64,000 bases of DNA from Alnus glutinosa (GCF_958979055.1 NC_084891.1:29942001-30006000), one strand, 5' to 3'. Shown: positions 1 through 12,430, numbered from the stretch's first letter. Numbers and translations are program-made. The notes: a model not told the origin generated them from the letters alone.

Positions 1-65
1 TCCCATCCTTGCAGGAAGTTACCAATTGCAGCAGCAATAGCCACAAGCACAGCTCCTCCCTTCAT
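1..65 (-). CDS. Tonoplast monosaccharide transporter (TMT/MSSP), 5' end of coding region, partial
   Basis: The minus strand reads MKGGAVLVAIAAAIGNFLQG followed by W and the start of an aspartate codon, then leaves the window. This matches the start of plant TMT/MSSP proteins: a very short cytosolic N-terminus running directly into membrane helix 1, ending at the conserved LQGWD. In this family the protein is a vacuolar-membrane sugar/proton antiporter of the major facilitator superfamily with a long central loop; none of that is visible here. The ATG at 63-65 is chosen because it begins the conserved block and follows a well-formed splice acceptor in the leader. Which paralogue (TMT1, 2 or 3) cannot be told from 21 codons. 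Confidence 0.8.
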   Translation of the reverse strand, partial: MKGGAVLVAIAAAIGNFLQGW

Positions 66-600
66 CCTTCCACCAATCAATCAAATCCCCAATCTAGAAT
101 TAACCTGTCAGAAAAGAAAAAACCAGATCACACAAACTAAACAGCCAACCAACCAACCATTCCCACTACTGAACCAGATCGAACACACTCATCGGTAACC
201 CGTTCTTACTGCAAGAGAGCCAATGGGTTTTTATTCCCTCGTCCTGGATGTCAAACCCACAGGCAGAGTACATCACAGCCATAAATTCACTAAACTTAAA
301 ATGTCACCACACCCACATACCGAATCCAAATCAATAGTAACCAGTCGATAAACAACACAGTTAAGAACACACTAGAACAACCATCAACATCAGCAAATCG
401 AAAACACCCGAAAATTCAGATCTTTCGGATTCCTTACCACTTCAGAGCAAATGGGGACAGGTCAGGCTCATGTGAGAGAGAAGAGAGACAGGCAGGCGAA
501 GTAAGCGAATTTGGAGTACCCAAGCCTTAGAAGAAAAAAGGGGCGGTTTTGAAGAGGGAGAGAGCAAGAGAGAGAGAGAAGTAACCGCCAGACACTACAG
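66..600 (-). other. TMT 5' leader with an intron in the untranslated region (intron about 105-437)
   Basis: On the minus strand a donor GTG|GTAAGG occurs at 437 and an acceptor with a pyrimidine tract, CTTTTCTGACAG, ends at 105, 40 bases before the ATG. This predicts a 333-base intron in the 5' untranslated region; leader introns are, from memory, usual in this family. The first exon would include the purine-rich stretch at 559-580 (CT-rich in the sense strand). The junctions are inferred from consensus only. Confidence 0.55.
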
Positions 601-626
601 CTCTGCTCCACTGTAATCTTTCCTTG

Positions 627-632
627 TATATA
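627..632 (-). promoter_or_regulatory. Probable TATA box of the TMT gene
   Basis: The minus strand reads CCTATATACAAGG here. It lies about 30 bases upstream of a plausible transcription start near 595-600, which would give a spliced leader of about 200 bases. No other good TATA element is seen nearer the leader. Confidence 0.45.
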
Positions 633-639
633 GGAAAAA

Positions 640-2333
640 AAATATATCTCTTGGTACGTGAACTAACTGGCTTCCTGAATGGAATCTCTGTATGGGGACA
701 AAAGATGCCTAGTTTGTTAATATGAATTTCCCAGATGGAGATCAAGATTCAAGACATGAAGAGAGGTGAGTGAGCAGCTTCTGCTAACAACCCTTCAACG
801 TCCCTCGACACCGTGCTCTGACCCATATAACTCGCTGCTGATGCTGACCTCATCAACAAATTCCAACATATACAACTGGGTCCTATGGTTCGGACAGTCA
901 GAGACCTTCAAGTCCATGTAAAATTTATGCTCAGAACTATAAAATATATATATATTTTTTTTTTCAAAAGAAAAATGATAAAAAGTTGTGAACAAAGTCC
1001 AAGAATATTTGTCAACCGTTGAAAAAAAGAAAAGAAAAAAGATTTCGAGTCTACGTGTAGAACCTACTAATCTTCGGCTTCCAAACGGTCTATTTTTTTT
1101 TTTTTTCATTGAAGATGGAATAATTGTACTTGGTAATTGTCATTTATATATATCTTTTTGCTTCCCATTTTCACCTTTTCCGTAACCCTTTGCCCAATCT
1201 TTTGTCGTCAAGCAGAAAGAAAACTGGCTGGCCAAAAGAAGTGACAAAAAAGATAACTGCTAAATATATTGTATTCACAAAACTCTGCTTTTTGCAGAGA
1301 CAGTACACAAATTAATGGGCCAAATATTGGTCTTGCGCTTCCAAGAACTGCCCAAGTTGTGCACCCAGTTGAGGCACCAACAAAATCTAGTAGGCCGAAA
1401 GAGTGATGAGAGAAAAAAAAGTTTGAAAAAAGCTGGCTTCTGTAATGGATCGTTGTGGCCACGATTTTTCAGACATCACGTTGAGGTTTTCCACATTCCT
1501 CTTTCTCGATTGCCTAGCAAGTAGCAACCTTTGTGTTCTTTTTATTCGTAGTTTGTCTAATATATATACTCGTTTAACTTTATAGTAATGAGACATTCTT
1601 TGCGTTTCCCCTCACAAAGATAAATAAAAGGATTTTAATATATATATATATATACCCTATGTATGAACCAATCATCCATGTTATGCACTCCTCTCCCACT
1701 TCTCTTTTGTTTTTTTGTTTTTTTTTTTTGGCTTAATTTGTTGGCAACAATGCTTGATTAGATGGATTTGTCATGCAAAGTTGAGATAATGGTATACCAC
1801 ATTCTTTTATTTTAGTATTAAAAGAAACCCAATTTTATGGCACATAGTCGCCATTCTAATTAGATCTGACAACCACAAAGTGCTTTGACAGTTTTATCTC
1901 TACATCGCTTTTCAATGGATTTGAGTTAAAAAAAATTTTAAAAAAAAAAAGAAGAAAAAGAGCATTAAGATCTACATATAATGACAAGTGGCTGGGGATC
2001 TTGCTGGCTCTCTCTATCAAAATATGCAACGGATTGAGCTGTCAACGTGTTAAACCCGTTGCTTGTTACGGTGAAGTTCTTTCGCGTGCCCCTGAAGTTT
2101 CGAACTCCTAATGGCTTTAGTTAGATTGCCAATGGTGATGGTAAGCCATTGCACACAGACGGTCTAACTATTGCTAAGAGCATTATTTGTTTTGCTAGAA
2201 TATATGTTGAGATCGATGCGTCTTTTGAGTTTGTGGAAGATTAAACATTAGAGTATTACAACTTTTACAAGTCTCTTAAAAACTAGCATAGCAGTTTACT
2301 GGCACTTATCATGTCAATCATTAAAATATAGAT
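640..2333. other. Intergenic DNA upstream of TMT, no gene seen
   Basis: AT-rich sequence with homopolymer runs and a short TA repeat at 1637-1653. The open frames here are short, overlap on both strands and show no recognisable domain. Distal promoter elements of the TMT gene may lie here but none can be supported. Confidence 0.5.
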
Positions 2334-2517
2334 GAGTAATACTACACACACTCTCACATCTCCACACCCATTGTCACACTCTTTTAGATGGCTTTTAAAA
2401 TTATCATTGGCTTTGATATAGATCTTTATTATATTTTAATTCAATGATGATTTTAAAAGCCATATAAGGAAGTGTGAAAATGAGTATGAGGAAGTGAAAG
2501 TGTGTGTAACATTACTC
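2334..2517. mobile_element. 184-bp MITE, Mutator-like (9-bp target duplication)
   Basis: The element begins GAGTAATACTACACACAC and ends in the inverted GTGTGTGTAACATTACTC. It is flanked on both sides by the perfect 9-bp direct repeat AATATAGAT (2325-2333 and 2518-2526). Imperfect terminal inverted repeats, no coding capacity and a 9-bp duplication fit a Mutator-derived MITE. Relatives with the same GAGTAAT-type ends occur at 24504-24650, 34308-34475 and 36678-36837. Confidence 0.8.
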
Positions 2518-2526
2518 AATATAGAT

Positions 2527-3395
2527 TGTCACGTAACCGTCTACATAATACTTATTATATTTATAGTTAATATGAAAGTAATTGCAACACTTATTATGTC
2601 GGCCTCTAAAATGTAAACTACCACATGAATTTATAAGAAAATTATACTAAAAAGAAGACTAATAAACCAAAGACTTACCTCCTTCAAACATTTTAATTGG
2701 AAATATGTGATAAATTAAGAGGAGTTGTTGAAATGCATTAACAAAACTTACCAAAAAGAGTAACGAAGAAATCTCAAATCATAATCACTGCGCGGCAAAT
2801 TAGCTAGATCCGGAGTCATATATATATATATATATATATGATGCTGACTGTGCTAAATAATCATTTAAATATAATCTATTTTTATATGATAAAATCTAAA
2901 TATAAAAGTAATGGTTCTTTCTCCGAATCATGCCAACTACTAAGATTGATAGAGACATCCTTTGACAATTCCTTCCTAAAAGAAAAGTCATCATGCAAAA
3001 AAACACGGGTAGCCGCCGCCTCGCCAATGGTCGGTGTTGTTCCTTAATTTTGTTTTGTTTTTAACTTTTCCTAATTTTCTTCGGGCAGTTAAAGCTATCT
3101 TTACCATGAGTTTCGTTTTGGCCATCATCAGTGTTTTCTTTACTGCAGTTGATTTTTTGCTGGATTATAGATTAAGTTATTGGACCTTTCGAAGTTTGTG
3201 ACCCTTTTTACACCTCTAGGCTGCACCATTCGTGGTGCACCTTATCAAACCGTCTTATTGACAACCACTTTTCGTGGTCTTTGTACCAAGAATATGTAGG
3301 GCCGTGTCATTTATTTGATGCATTCTGTTTTAATATATGTTTACCATCATTGATAAGGTTAATTCGAGGCTTTTTGTTGGGTTGTTCCAGCCCAA
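2527..3395. other. Intergenic DNA, no gene seen
   Basis: AT-rich, with a TA microsatellite at 2818-2840. No homology, conserved motif or plausible exon could be recognised on either strand. Confidence 0.5.
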
Positions 3396-3404
3396 ATGTT
3401 TTTA

Positions 3405-3993
3405 GGAAAAATTATATTTTAGCCTCATAAATTACCACCCGTTTTGTAATTAGCCCCACAAACTGTCAACATTTCGACTCCGGCCCCCCAAACTACCAAA
3501 ACCTTTGAAAAAAGACCACATTTAGCGAAATATTCTCATATTACCCCTGCTACGTGTCATTTTTCAATTAAAAAATAATATTTTTTTTAAAAAAAATAAA
3601 AAAGTACACTGAATTTTTTTTTTTATTCTTTTAAAAAAAATAAAGAAAATGGAGTGGCCTACGAGTGCCACCTTTAGGGTGGCTTGCGACCACACCCTTC
3701 CCCAAGGCAGCCACCCCCAAACACCTTCCTTTTCTATTTTTTTTTTAATAAAAAAAAATAAAAATTTAGTGTTTTTTGTTTTCAATTTTTTAATTTTTTT
3801 TTTAGTTTTTTTTTTAAAAAATATTTTGTAATTGAAAAATGACACGTGAAAAGGATAAGATGGGAATATTACGCCAAATAGAATATTTTTCAAAGGTTTT
3901 GATAGTTTGGGGAGCCGAAGTCGGAGTATTGACAGTTTGTAGGGCTAGTTGCAAAACGGATGGTAATTTAGGGCACTAAAATGTAATTTTTCC
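3405..3993. mobile_element. 589-bp MULE-type inverted-repeat element with 9-bp target duplication
   Basis: The left arm starts GGAAAAATTATATTTTAG and the right arm is its imperfect inverse. Inverted homology runs about 160 bases inward on each side and includes the phrase CAAAACCTTTGAAAAA. The perfect 9-bp duplication ATGTTTTTA flanks it (3396-3404 and 3994-4002). The core is A/T runs plus a GC-rich patch with GTGGC/GCCAC words at 3650-3725. It has no transposase, so it is non-autonomous. A diverged relative starts at 33134. Confidence 0.85.
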
Positions 3994-4230
3994 ATGTTTT
4001 TATTTGTTGTAATTTCTTATTGATATACTTATAAAAATAAAAATAAAATAAAAAACCCTAAACAAATTATACCACTAATATGGAGAAAATGCTCGCCTAG
4101 TAAACTGTTTGTTTTGAATATTTCCAATTGATAATGGTCATTTCAAATCATGAATAAGGTTTTTTTTAGGCACCGAAATTTCCTACACGCTATTATTGAA
4201 GATAACAATATTAATTCCTGGACAAAAAAA

Positions 4231-4440
4231 TTTTATAAGTCAGTTTGTTATAAATTTTTTACGGCTTATATATAAAAATGACATGTATTCTTTAAATATA
4301 TGAAAAACACACATTTTTTTTTATTAATGCTATTAAAAAAGCATGTAAAATGTATATAATATTAAAATAACATGTGTTTTTTACATGTCAAAATATATAT
4401 GTTATTTTTATGTGTGAGTTGTAAAACATTTTAGAAAATT
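4231..4440. repeat. AT-rich palindromic repeat, MITE-like family
   Basis: Inverted words built on GACATGT, ATATGTGAAAAACACA and TTATTAATGCTATTAAAA fold back on each other. A clear relative lies at 10024-10195 and a weaker one at about 36160-36300. Borders and target duplication could not be fixed by eye. Confidence 0.5.
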
Positions 4441-4967
4441 CCAGTCCTTAATTTTTTTTAAAAAAAAAAAAACTCAATTGCCGTATCGAGAGGCCCTGGA
4501 AAATCTACCTGTCAAATGACAATGCACTAACTAATGCCGGTGAAGACCATTAGCTAAATGTAGGTGCCACGTGGGGTGATGTAGGTTCTTTTAACCACCG
4601 CCATGGCGTACGTGTCCTTTCCCAAATGGCTGATGCAGATTGCCCAACACAAAAATCCAGAAAGCCCAAAATTTGGCCGTCTCTTGATGGGCCACGTTGT
4701 TTAAAACGGCGCACATGGTGATGTTTGTTTGGATACAAAATTTTAGAAACAAAATATAACTATGATTCTATTTTTTTAAAAAAATAAATTATATTTTATT
4801 TGACTTTTTTTAAAAAGTTAAATTTCAAAATTTGTAAACAAAATAAAAATTCAATTATGATTTCAAAAATTTAACACCCAACAAAAATTCCCTAATTCTC
4901 CTTAAAAATTGTTACAATTGCCTTTACATGTGCTGTTTACTCAACATAAGTGTTGCATGGTCTCTAA
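4441..4967. other. Intergenic DNA, no gene seen
   Basis: AT-rich filler with a GC-richer patch at 4540-4720 whose open frame shows no family resemblance. Nothing else is supported. Confidence 0.45.
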
Positions 4968-5075
4968 GGGATAGCTTAATCGGCTGGTGATCACGTTTCA
5001 TGAAACGGAAATCTCTAGTTCGAATCTTTCTTCCCTCTTTTGCGTGGATATATAAAAATAAAAAATAAAAAAAAA
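4968..5075 (+). mobile_element. tRNA-derived SINE
   Basis: Two internal RNA polymerase III promoter boxes are present at tRNA-like spacing: an A-box-like GATAGCTTAATCGGC near 4970 and a B-box-like AGTTCGAATCT near 5018. An A-rich, simple-sequence tail follows (about 5050-5080). This is the layout of a plant SINE. The arms do not fold into a full cloverleaf, so it is not called as a tRNA gene. Confidence 0.6.
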
Positions 5076-5080
5076 ATAAT

Positions 5081-6926
5081 GATGCATGCTCTTTAACTAG
5101 CAATCATGAGGTTCCTAGTTGGGGATCACTGTGACCTGCCCTACTCCCTCTAATTGGGTAGGACATGTGAAGGGGCTTATGGAATCCTCCTTTGTCCGGT
5201 TAGGAGTTCTTTGCTCGAACAGAGCCCCATTGCCTGTTGGACAGAAAGCCTCGATCTCTTACAAGGATTCTACAAGTTTTCTCTATTTTTTATGCTTTTT
5301 GGATTGAGACTTATAAAGGATCTCATCCTGAGTTTAGAAGTATTCTATAAAGTTTGGGAAAATGTAAGCGAACATGATAGAGATTTTTAGATTTGTACGG
5401 TCAAATAGGTCTCATAGGGACTCTCTCGCATTTATCTACCTGTTCGAATTGTAAATTATTAAAATTTGCCTGTCCAAACAGATAAGGCTAATTGAAAATT
5501 GAAGTCTAATTGTGTTATATTTACCAATACTATTTATAATGTATCTAAAATGTAGAACTTAATTATTTTTCACCCACGTGTATGTACTTTATATATATAT
5601 ATATATATGTATAAAAGCAATGGCGCCGCTGCAATTATGGTTACTGTCGTGAAGCTTTTGAGAGTTTGAGTTAACTGGTATGCCTGCTTGGATGCCTATC
5701 CACGTACGTAAAGGAATTTCAAGCTTGCCATAATTGTCGCCTGTTAATGAAACTGACTTTCTTTCATTATTTCAAGAAGGGATCTTGTTCTTTTTGCAAT
5801 ATTTACTGGTTGTTGATACAGCACTCATCCACGTCAAACATATGATGTTGAAACCTCTAAAAAGGCCAAAGTTCAGAGTGGTAGGTGAAGGGTGACAACG
5901 GAACTATGTACCTTCTATGCTTAAGTAAACGAGAGTGAATTTGATAGGGTGTATGAACAAAATGAAAACAAAAAATGTAAAAGAGCTTGTGTATCTGTGA
6001 GGTGGACCACTTCACCTTTTATAGAAGTTTCCCGTCTTTTATTGGTAAGTGGGATCAATTAGGCATGTATCGAAGGTTAAAAGAACTCATATGGGATGTG
6101 ATGCATCCTCACAATTTCACTTCCATTTTTATGTCAACCCCGGCGATGGGTTCAAAATGACAAGATATTTAAAGCTCTTAACTTGCTTTTCTCATAGGGA
6201 ATACCACCACCGACTCATTTTTCTTCTTGTACAGGTCTTAGATAAACAAGTTAATAAATAGATGGATATCATTAAGAATTTATTGCGGTTTGGGGTGGGG
6301 TATGCAAGGGGTACAGTTGAGCAATTCAGAAGTGATTCGCGTGTCATTTTTGTGTTCCTATAAGAATGAGATGACTTTTAAAATTATCATTTGATCAAAA
6401 TTTAATAGTGGTCAATCACAAACTCAATGGTGATTTCAACACCCACATGGAAGAATACAAGAGTGACAAAAAAAGTTATCTTTAACATTATTCAGGTACA
6501 GTAATAATGTATCGCACGTATATTATGCTTGGTGGGGCTTCCTTTGGGCCGAGAGGCCCACGACTGGGCCCGTAGATACTGCACTGTCAATCTTCCTAAT
6601 ACTGTTGAATCCTTTTCATCTTTTGTACTCGTTATACATGTTAACGAAAGGGACATTATTCAGTGTTGGCCAAGTCTATTATATTTGAATTCAGCTGCAT
6701 TTTATTTGATTTATATGCCTATAACCCGTCACTGATATCATCTTTGTGTTTCGAACAACAAACAGATTCAATCAAACTGTATTTTCTATTGTTACAAAAT
6801 ATCTTTATTAAATCTACAATCTTGATAAGAAAAGCGATGCTGATAATATGGAAATGGCAATGAAATGAATGTACTTGATATATGTGGAGTGAAGAAGAAG
6901 AAGAAGAAAAAGGAGAAGAAAGACTC
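5081..6926. other. Intergenic DNA downstream of PMI1
   Basis: There are TA repeats at 5591-5609. A degenerate MITE lies around 6340-6495; its right end reads AACATTATTC, like the GAGTAAT-ended family. A trailer of the PMI1 transcript is expected in the last few hundred bases before 6926 (minus strand). No separate gene is supported. Confidence 0.45.
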
Positions 6927-9572
6927 CTACTTTCCAAACTTCACGTCTGGATTTCTCATCGGCTTCAGCCACATGTCGGCCATTACTCGTGAGGAAATGC
7001 TCCAAAGCAAATCTTGCCCCTTTGCCACCGCAATCTTTCCTTTCTTCCCTGCCTTTCCCAATCCATATGCAACCAGCCACTGTATTGCAGTCAGCTTCTG
7101 CTTCTCGGAATCCCACGCGTTTCTTTCCCCACTCGTCCTTACCTTCAAACCTCCAACGTAGGAGCTTCTTACTTTGAATCTCTTTTCCTCATCGTACTTG
7201 TCTACTTCGATGTCAGCAGCTGTTGCTTGAACAAGTCCTATCACAGGTCCTCCAACTGCCTCAAAGCGCCTAATTGGATCCCGCAGCTGGACAACCACTG
7301 CTATTGTGATATCTGCTGGATCACCTGCCTTAAAGCTATGGTTTTTTATCCAATCCTCAAGTGGAACAGCAGAGGCCAAGGGGTGATTCTGATCATTTCC
7401 ACCACCCCCAACAATCTTGATGTTGAGTGGAGAAACTTCGAAGGGGGCTTCTTCCTCAGCAATTTCAGCCTGAATTTTTAAAGCTTCAACTGCCATAGCC
7501 TCAATCTTCTGCATTGAGAATGCCAGAACCTCCTCTGCTGTCAATGGCTCTTCAGTCACATTCCAAATTCCTGTTGAAATTCTCTCTTTCCTGCCTGTAC
7601 TCATTGCGGTTGCCATGAGTTTTACTGCGGCAATTGTACGAGCCGCACTTGAGCTAGCGCCTTCTTTGTTTCTCCCTTGGATTATTGCTGAAGCAATGCC
7701 TTCAAAAGCTATTTGTTCTGCAGTTTTACCCATCAGTTCATCCATGGGCATCAAAGACAAGATTATAGAGCTAAGTTCATCAAGCCCCATAGCTGCCATC
7801 TTCTGAAACAATTCAACCCCACTTGTGGATTGATGTGATTGTAGAACAAATGGTTTTGATATTTGCATGGCTAGCTTTGGAGTGTCCTTCCTTTCAACTT
7901 CAGTATCTAGAGGATTCATGGCAGCTAAGTAGCCCCCATCCCTTGTTTGTACTACGCAGCCTAAGCCCTTGCCAAGATCTGGGAGGTACACTTTGGACTC
8001 GGATTCTGTAGAATCCTCGGCTCCTTCAATCTGGAGAGGTGAAATTTCATCAGGTTGATTGAATTTATATTTACTTGTTTCTTCTTCCTCAAGCAACTGA
8101 AGAAATTCCCTCGTTACGTTTTCTTCATCTGCATCGAGTCTTTGTGATGCAGAGTCTTCCTCTGTTTTGACAATTTTTTCTTCGCCCATCATAGACTCTA
8201 GAGCTTTTATTTGTTGAGCAATTGAATCTAGCTCGGTTAATCTTATGAGATGTACCTGATCATGCAGAACCTCTTTGACAACCTCGCTTGACACTGATCT
8301 TTCTTCAACCGACTTTTCGGGATCCTCCTCTTTTTCTTGAACCTCAATGCCCTTATCCACAACTTCGAAGTCAGGAAGATCGAGATCTTCCATTTTTATT
8401 TCTGGTTCTTTCAACTTTGCTGCCGCTGGCTCTGGCTCTGTCTCTGGCTCATCGAGATTCAAGTCATCCATTCCATGAAGATCTGCTGTATTTGCTCCTT
8501 TCTGTGAAGGACTCCAAGCTTCGTTACGGCTCGACATCCTTGGACTAGGTACACTAAAGGATGTCTTTGACTGCTTGCGACCAAAAGAAGACGAGAATTT
8601 AGTAGATTTATCTGACCTTGATTCTTCAGCCTGTCTATAGATTTCAATCCCCCCATCTTTCTCCATAATCTGGAATCCCAGTTTCAAAACTAGTTCTCCT
8701 CCTTTTGCCTTCCCTGAAAGATTGAAACTTGTGTCCCATTGCCGAACCCGGGTACCTGTTAGAATATAAATTAAATAAGTAAATTCATGTCCTCTTATCC
8801 GCTAAGCTTTTGGAATAAGTTGTGATTTAATACCTTCATAGCTCTTCTCCACCGATTCCTGAATTAGTTGACTCAAATCCACAGAGCTTCTCCCGAAATC
8901 AAGCTCCTGAGCATCAACAGCAAACACATATATCGAAAATAGACGGGGCTCAAATTTCAAGTGCTTTGCGCCATTCCCTGAACTGCAATATACATGACAC
9001 CTAATAAACAAGGTCTCTTCAAAATCAGCAGCTCCCTGAGAGACCCTTGATGGCATTGTATGGACCGCTCCGTCCTTTGTTTCCTTCTTTCTAACACTAA
9101 CAGAGAGACGAAGGCCATTCATTGAAGCTGGAAGGCCTTGGACAGCGACAACTTCGACAGAAAATAAGCAGCTTAATTTTTGCATACCAATATGCGAGAG
9201 AGCTCTTACTGGCTTCCAGTTCCAGATTCCCTTCTTCTCTGCTGACGAAGTTGCTCTTTCGTCCAACCTCTTCCTCTCTGGCTGTCTATCCTTGTGCTCG
9301 TTTTCATCGTCAAGCTTTGGCCGGGAACGCCATGGAGACAAGGACATACGTCTTCGTGGTTTGTTGTTGGGTTTGATCTCCCCGATTACTTTAGGTGTGG
9401 GAATTATCTCATCAGCGGATGGGATAGAAGGAGCAGAGCTTCTAGGAAGAGCAAGGGAGGCAGGTCTTCGGTTGGTGGAAGTGTGGGATATGTAGAGTGA
9501 TTGGCTGAGCGCCTCAAGTTCTTCCAAGAGCTGGGTATTGGAATTCTTCCTGCCTGAGTATTCATCTGCCAT
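6927..9572 (-). CDS. PMI1: PLASTID MOVEMENT IMPAIRED 1 (PMI1) protein, two exons
   Basis: Exon 1 is 8834-9572 and exon 2 is 6927-8755, joined across a 78-base GT-AG intron (donor GAAG|GTATT, acceptor CTAACAG|GTACC). Together they give 855 residues; Arabidopsis PMI1 is about 843. The start MADEYSGRKNSNTQLLEELE and the following EALSQSLY with TNRRPASLALPRSS are the family's N-terminal signature. An NT-type C2 domain covers about residues 130-275 (FSVEVVAVQGLPASMNGLRL through the splice junction to LKLGFQIMEKDGG). An acidic linker (about 300-480) and the conserved C-terminal region follow, the latter with GLDELSSIILSLMPMDELMG and the closing motif MRNPDVKFGK. In Arabidopsis, PMI1 acts at the plasma membrane in light-driven chloroplast and nuclear positioning through chloroplast actin filaments. 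The gene looks intact. PMI1-RELATED paralogues are longer and less likely. Confidence 0.92.
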
Positions 9573-10840
9573 TGTTGAAGATCAAGGAAAGCAAACAAGA
9601 AGAGGATGATGCTATAGAACAATTAGATGGTGATGATGATATTGAAAGTACACATGGGGGAGAGAGTTGGTATGAAGGAGAAGATAAGGAGTTGAGAAGG
9701 TTGAAAGGTTTTGAGGTGGAGAAACTGCCATAAAATGATTATGAATGTGTCGATTGTTGGTTCTTTCTGAGCCAGGAAATTTTGATGCACCCAACTGTGT
9801 GAAGGATAAGAGGTGAACGTTGGTGGTGCCACTCTCTCACACTATTTGGGAAAGAGACAGGATTAAAATTTAGTACCAAACTAGTCCAAGAGAATTCAAT
9901 GTTTGTTTCTGGCAGCGAAGCTTCATTTTTTTCCACTTGCGCAGTTGCGCCCATCCAAAGTTTGGACATATCTGATCGGTTTAAGTAATTTCCATTTTTG
10001 TCGCATATTAGTAACAATCATTACCTCATGGATAAAAATTATCCATTTGTACCCACGTATAAGATTGACATGTATCATTTGATATGTGAAAAATACATGT
10101 TGTTTTAATAGCATTAATAAAAAAAAAAATGTATTTCTCACATGTTTAAAAATAACACATGACACTCTTATACGTAAATTATAAGAAATTTTCTAAAAAA
10201 TTCGGCATGATTTGCTTAGGTGCCATAACAAACTACTGCACATATTTTTTTTGTTTTTTTTTACAACATCTAATCCAAATCCATTTAGGCCAAGTTGTCG
10301 AGTTGCAATTGACTGTTTTTTATATGGACTTGTGTGTCGACTGTCGAGTGCATGACACAGCATGATTAAAAAAATAAGCAACAAAATTTGATAGGCAAGT
10401 TTAATTTTAGGAGAATAGTTATTTCTAATAATTGTAACGCAACCAATAATAAAATAATTAATGAAAAATAATAATAATAATAATACGAAAATAATTATTA
10501 CAAAAAAAAAAAAAAAAAAAAAATCGACTCTTCCGTCCAAATGTGCCCTTTAGATTATCTTCATCCTCCTAGATGTACTGACATTGAAAGCCCAGTTGAA
10601 CTCGCCAGCCCGTAAATGTTGCGACAATCTTGGTCAACCAAGACTTTGTTAAGTTCCAAGCCCAAAATGCACGTTTTTAAATTCAAGCTAACCCATCACA
10701 AGTGGGCTTTCATATTTCTGGTGCGAACAAAAGCAAAAGGCGTAAGCAGTAAGCACCATTTGCTGCTGGTCGTCGAAGCCAATACCACCAAAGTCCCACA
10801 AGACAATCGAGATCGAATTCCGAAGAAGAAAGAGCGAGCG
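9573..10840. promoter_or_regulatory. Divergent intergenic region between PMI1 and the 50-residue protein gene
   Basis: About 1.27 kb separates two genes that point away from each other. It should hold the PMI1 leader (from about 9573 rightward) and the promoter and leader of the small gene (ending at 10840). An AT-rich foldback repeat at 10024-10195 is related to the one at 4231. Runs of A and TAA repeats at 10470-10525 are simple sequence. No confident TATA box was assigned. Confidence 0.4.
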
Positions 10841-10993
10841 ATGGCGTTGATGAGGGGAGAGCCACTGGTGAAGAAGCTGGCCCTGCTGGCAAAGTACGTG
10901 GTTCTTCCGGGAGCCATGGTCGCTGCTCTCGTCTACTCTCCTCCCGATTACGCCTCTTCTTCCTCCTCCAGGTCCCAGAAGCCCTCCAAATAG
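10841..10993 (+). CDS. Small 50-residue plant protein with one membrane-spanning stretch, function unknown
   Basis: The frame from 10841 encodes MALMRGEPLVKKLALLAKYV followed by a hydrophobic stretch, YSPPDYASSSSS and a basic tail, SRSQKPSK. The ATG at 10841 is preferred over an in-frame ATG at 10616. It follows a purine-rich leader (AGAGCGAGCG), starts the compact membrane-protein sequence and is more GC-rich than the upstream part. Basic residues followed by a helix of about 15-20 residues suggest a small membrane protein, possibly organellar. Similar very short proteins occur widely in plants but I do not recognise this one by name and assign no function. It could be tested by RNA evidence and by conservation in other eudicots. 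Confidence 0.6.
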   Translation: MALMRGEPLVKKLALLAKYVVLPGAMVAALVYSPPDYASSSSSRSQKPSK

Positions 10994-12430
10994 ATCCCCG
11001 TTCTATTCCACTTCTCGGTCCGTCTTTTCCTCTCTGCTTTTAATCTGATTTATCTATTTTTGTGCAAGGATTAGGGTTAGGGTTTTGCTCTTATTTTATT
11101 TGAGGCTGTGATTATCTGGTAATGCATGTTCTGGTATAGCCGTATAGGGTTAGGCTTTGACTATGATATGCATGTATTTTAAGTGATTATAAACTGGATT
11201 AGAGAATGAGATTTTAGTTGCCGTGTATTTGATAGAATTTTGCGCGGTTGAAGTTGGCCCAAATGCTACACATTTTGCTGCAAAGATTGCGCTTTAGACT
11301 GTTTTGTTGCGACCTCATAAGGCTGCTTGCCCACCTAAGGGTTCAAAATGTACAAGCTTTCATGTAATTTTCAAATATATTGAAGGTGATTTGTGATTTG
11401 TGATCCTGTTATCTATTTCAGCTTACGGTTTATGCTCATCATATGTCTGTTAAGCTGTTGAGGGAAATGTCCGCCTATTTTGTGTTACCTTGAAGGGGAG
11501 GATGGTTGGTGGGTTGGGTAGTAATCTATATTTTGATTAGGTAACCTCTTCCTGTGTGGTTTTACACTCTATATTATCTAAAGTGTTAGATTACCTTCTT
11601 CAGTTATTATATACAATTGGTCTAAGCCTTTGATGCATATAGCATATGTTTCCCCTCTCTCTGTCTCTCTCACTCTCACTCTGTGTCCGGTTGATTTGCA
11701 CTCTCTTCAATATACGGTGATTGATTCATTTCCCGCTTCAGAATGTTTATCACTCTTCATACTTGCACAATGCAGACTAAAGCGTATGGTTTCTATAAAA
11801 TGATTTGTTACTTTTTCGCATCTCAATAATGCTAAACATGCTGTTGTTTAGTCCTCTATAAACATCCAGGACTCTGGCAGTCTCCTCTGTGACCGAACAT
11901 GGAGTTTTTAGATGACTATTCGGAGATTTGGATATTCCCATCCAAATAAGATAGACTCATCGGAGTCTTTGAAGTTATGTCTTGTGATCCAAATTTAGGG
12001 CTATTAGAAAACTTTCTTTCTATTTCAACGTGCAAAACATTTTTCATTTGTCTTGAGCCTTACCTCGCCCGCATTGTGTAAATTTGTAAATGCAATTTGA
12101 TTGTGACTAATTGTAAATTTTCTCTTCTTACAGGGGCATCTTGATCACTTAAACATGCTTGTCTGCAAACATGCACTCTCTTTTTGTTAAAATTTGGTAT
12201 GTAATAAGCATCATGATCGTGTAATTGTTGAATTTCAGTGAGTAGTTATTTGGAGAGAAGTATGTGTGTTGTTTTTGTTTGTGGAACTTTCGGAGCAATT
12301 TTCTTCTTTCTTTGGCTTTGCCCACAATTATATCTTATCCAATCAATACAAAGATTGCCCGGTCTTAATAATGTCAATAATACGACTACACGGTTTCAGC
12401 TCAGTTTTGATTGCTTATGTTAAATGTGTT
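10994..12430 (+). other. Probable 3' untranslated region, perhaps with a long intron, of the small-protein gene
   Basis: After the stop, several GT sites follow. An acceptor-like TTTTCTCTTCTTACAG ends at about 12132 and another, GAATTTCAG, at about 12239. This suggests a spliced trailer extending to the AATCAATACA or AATGAAAAGG signals between 12340 and 12460. No open frame with family resemblance lies in this stretch. The inference rests on consensus only. Confidence 0.3.

Noticed and set aside
4968-5040. A functional tRNA gene
   Set aside because: Only A- and B-box-like words are present. The acceptor and anticodon stems do not pair and an A-rich tail follows, so SINE is preferred.
10616-10840. 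N-terminal extension of the 50-residue protein from an upstream ATG
   Set aside because: The added 75 codons have leader-like composition and no conserved look. The downstream ATG starts the compact membrane-protein sequence.
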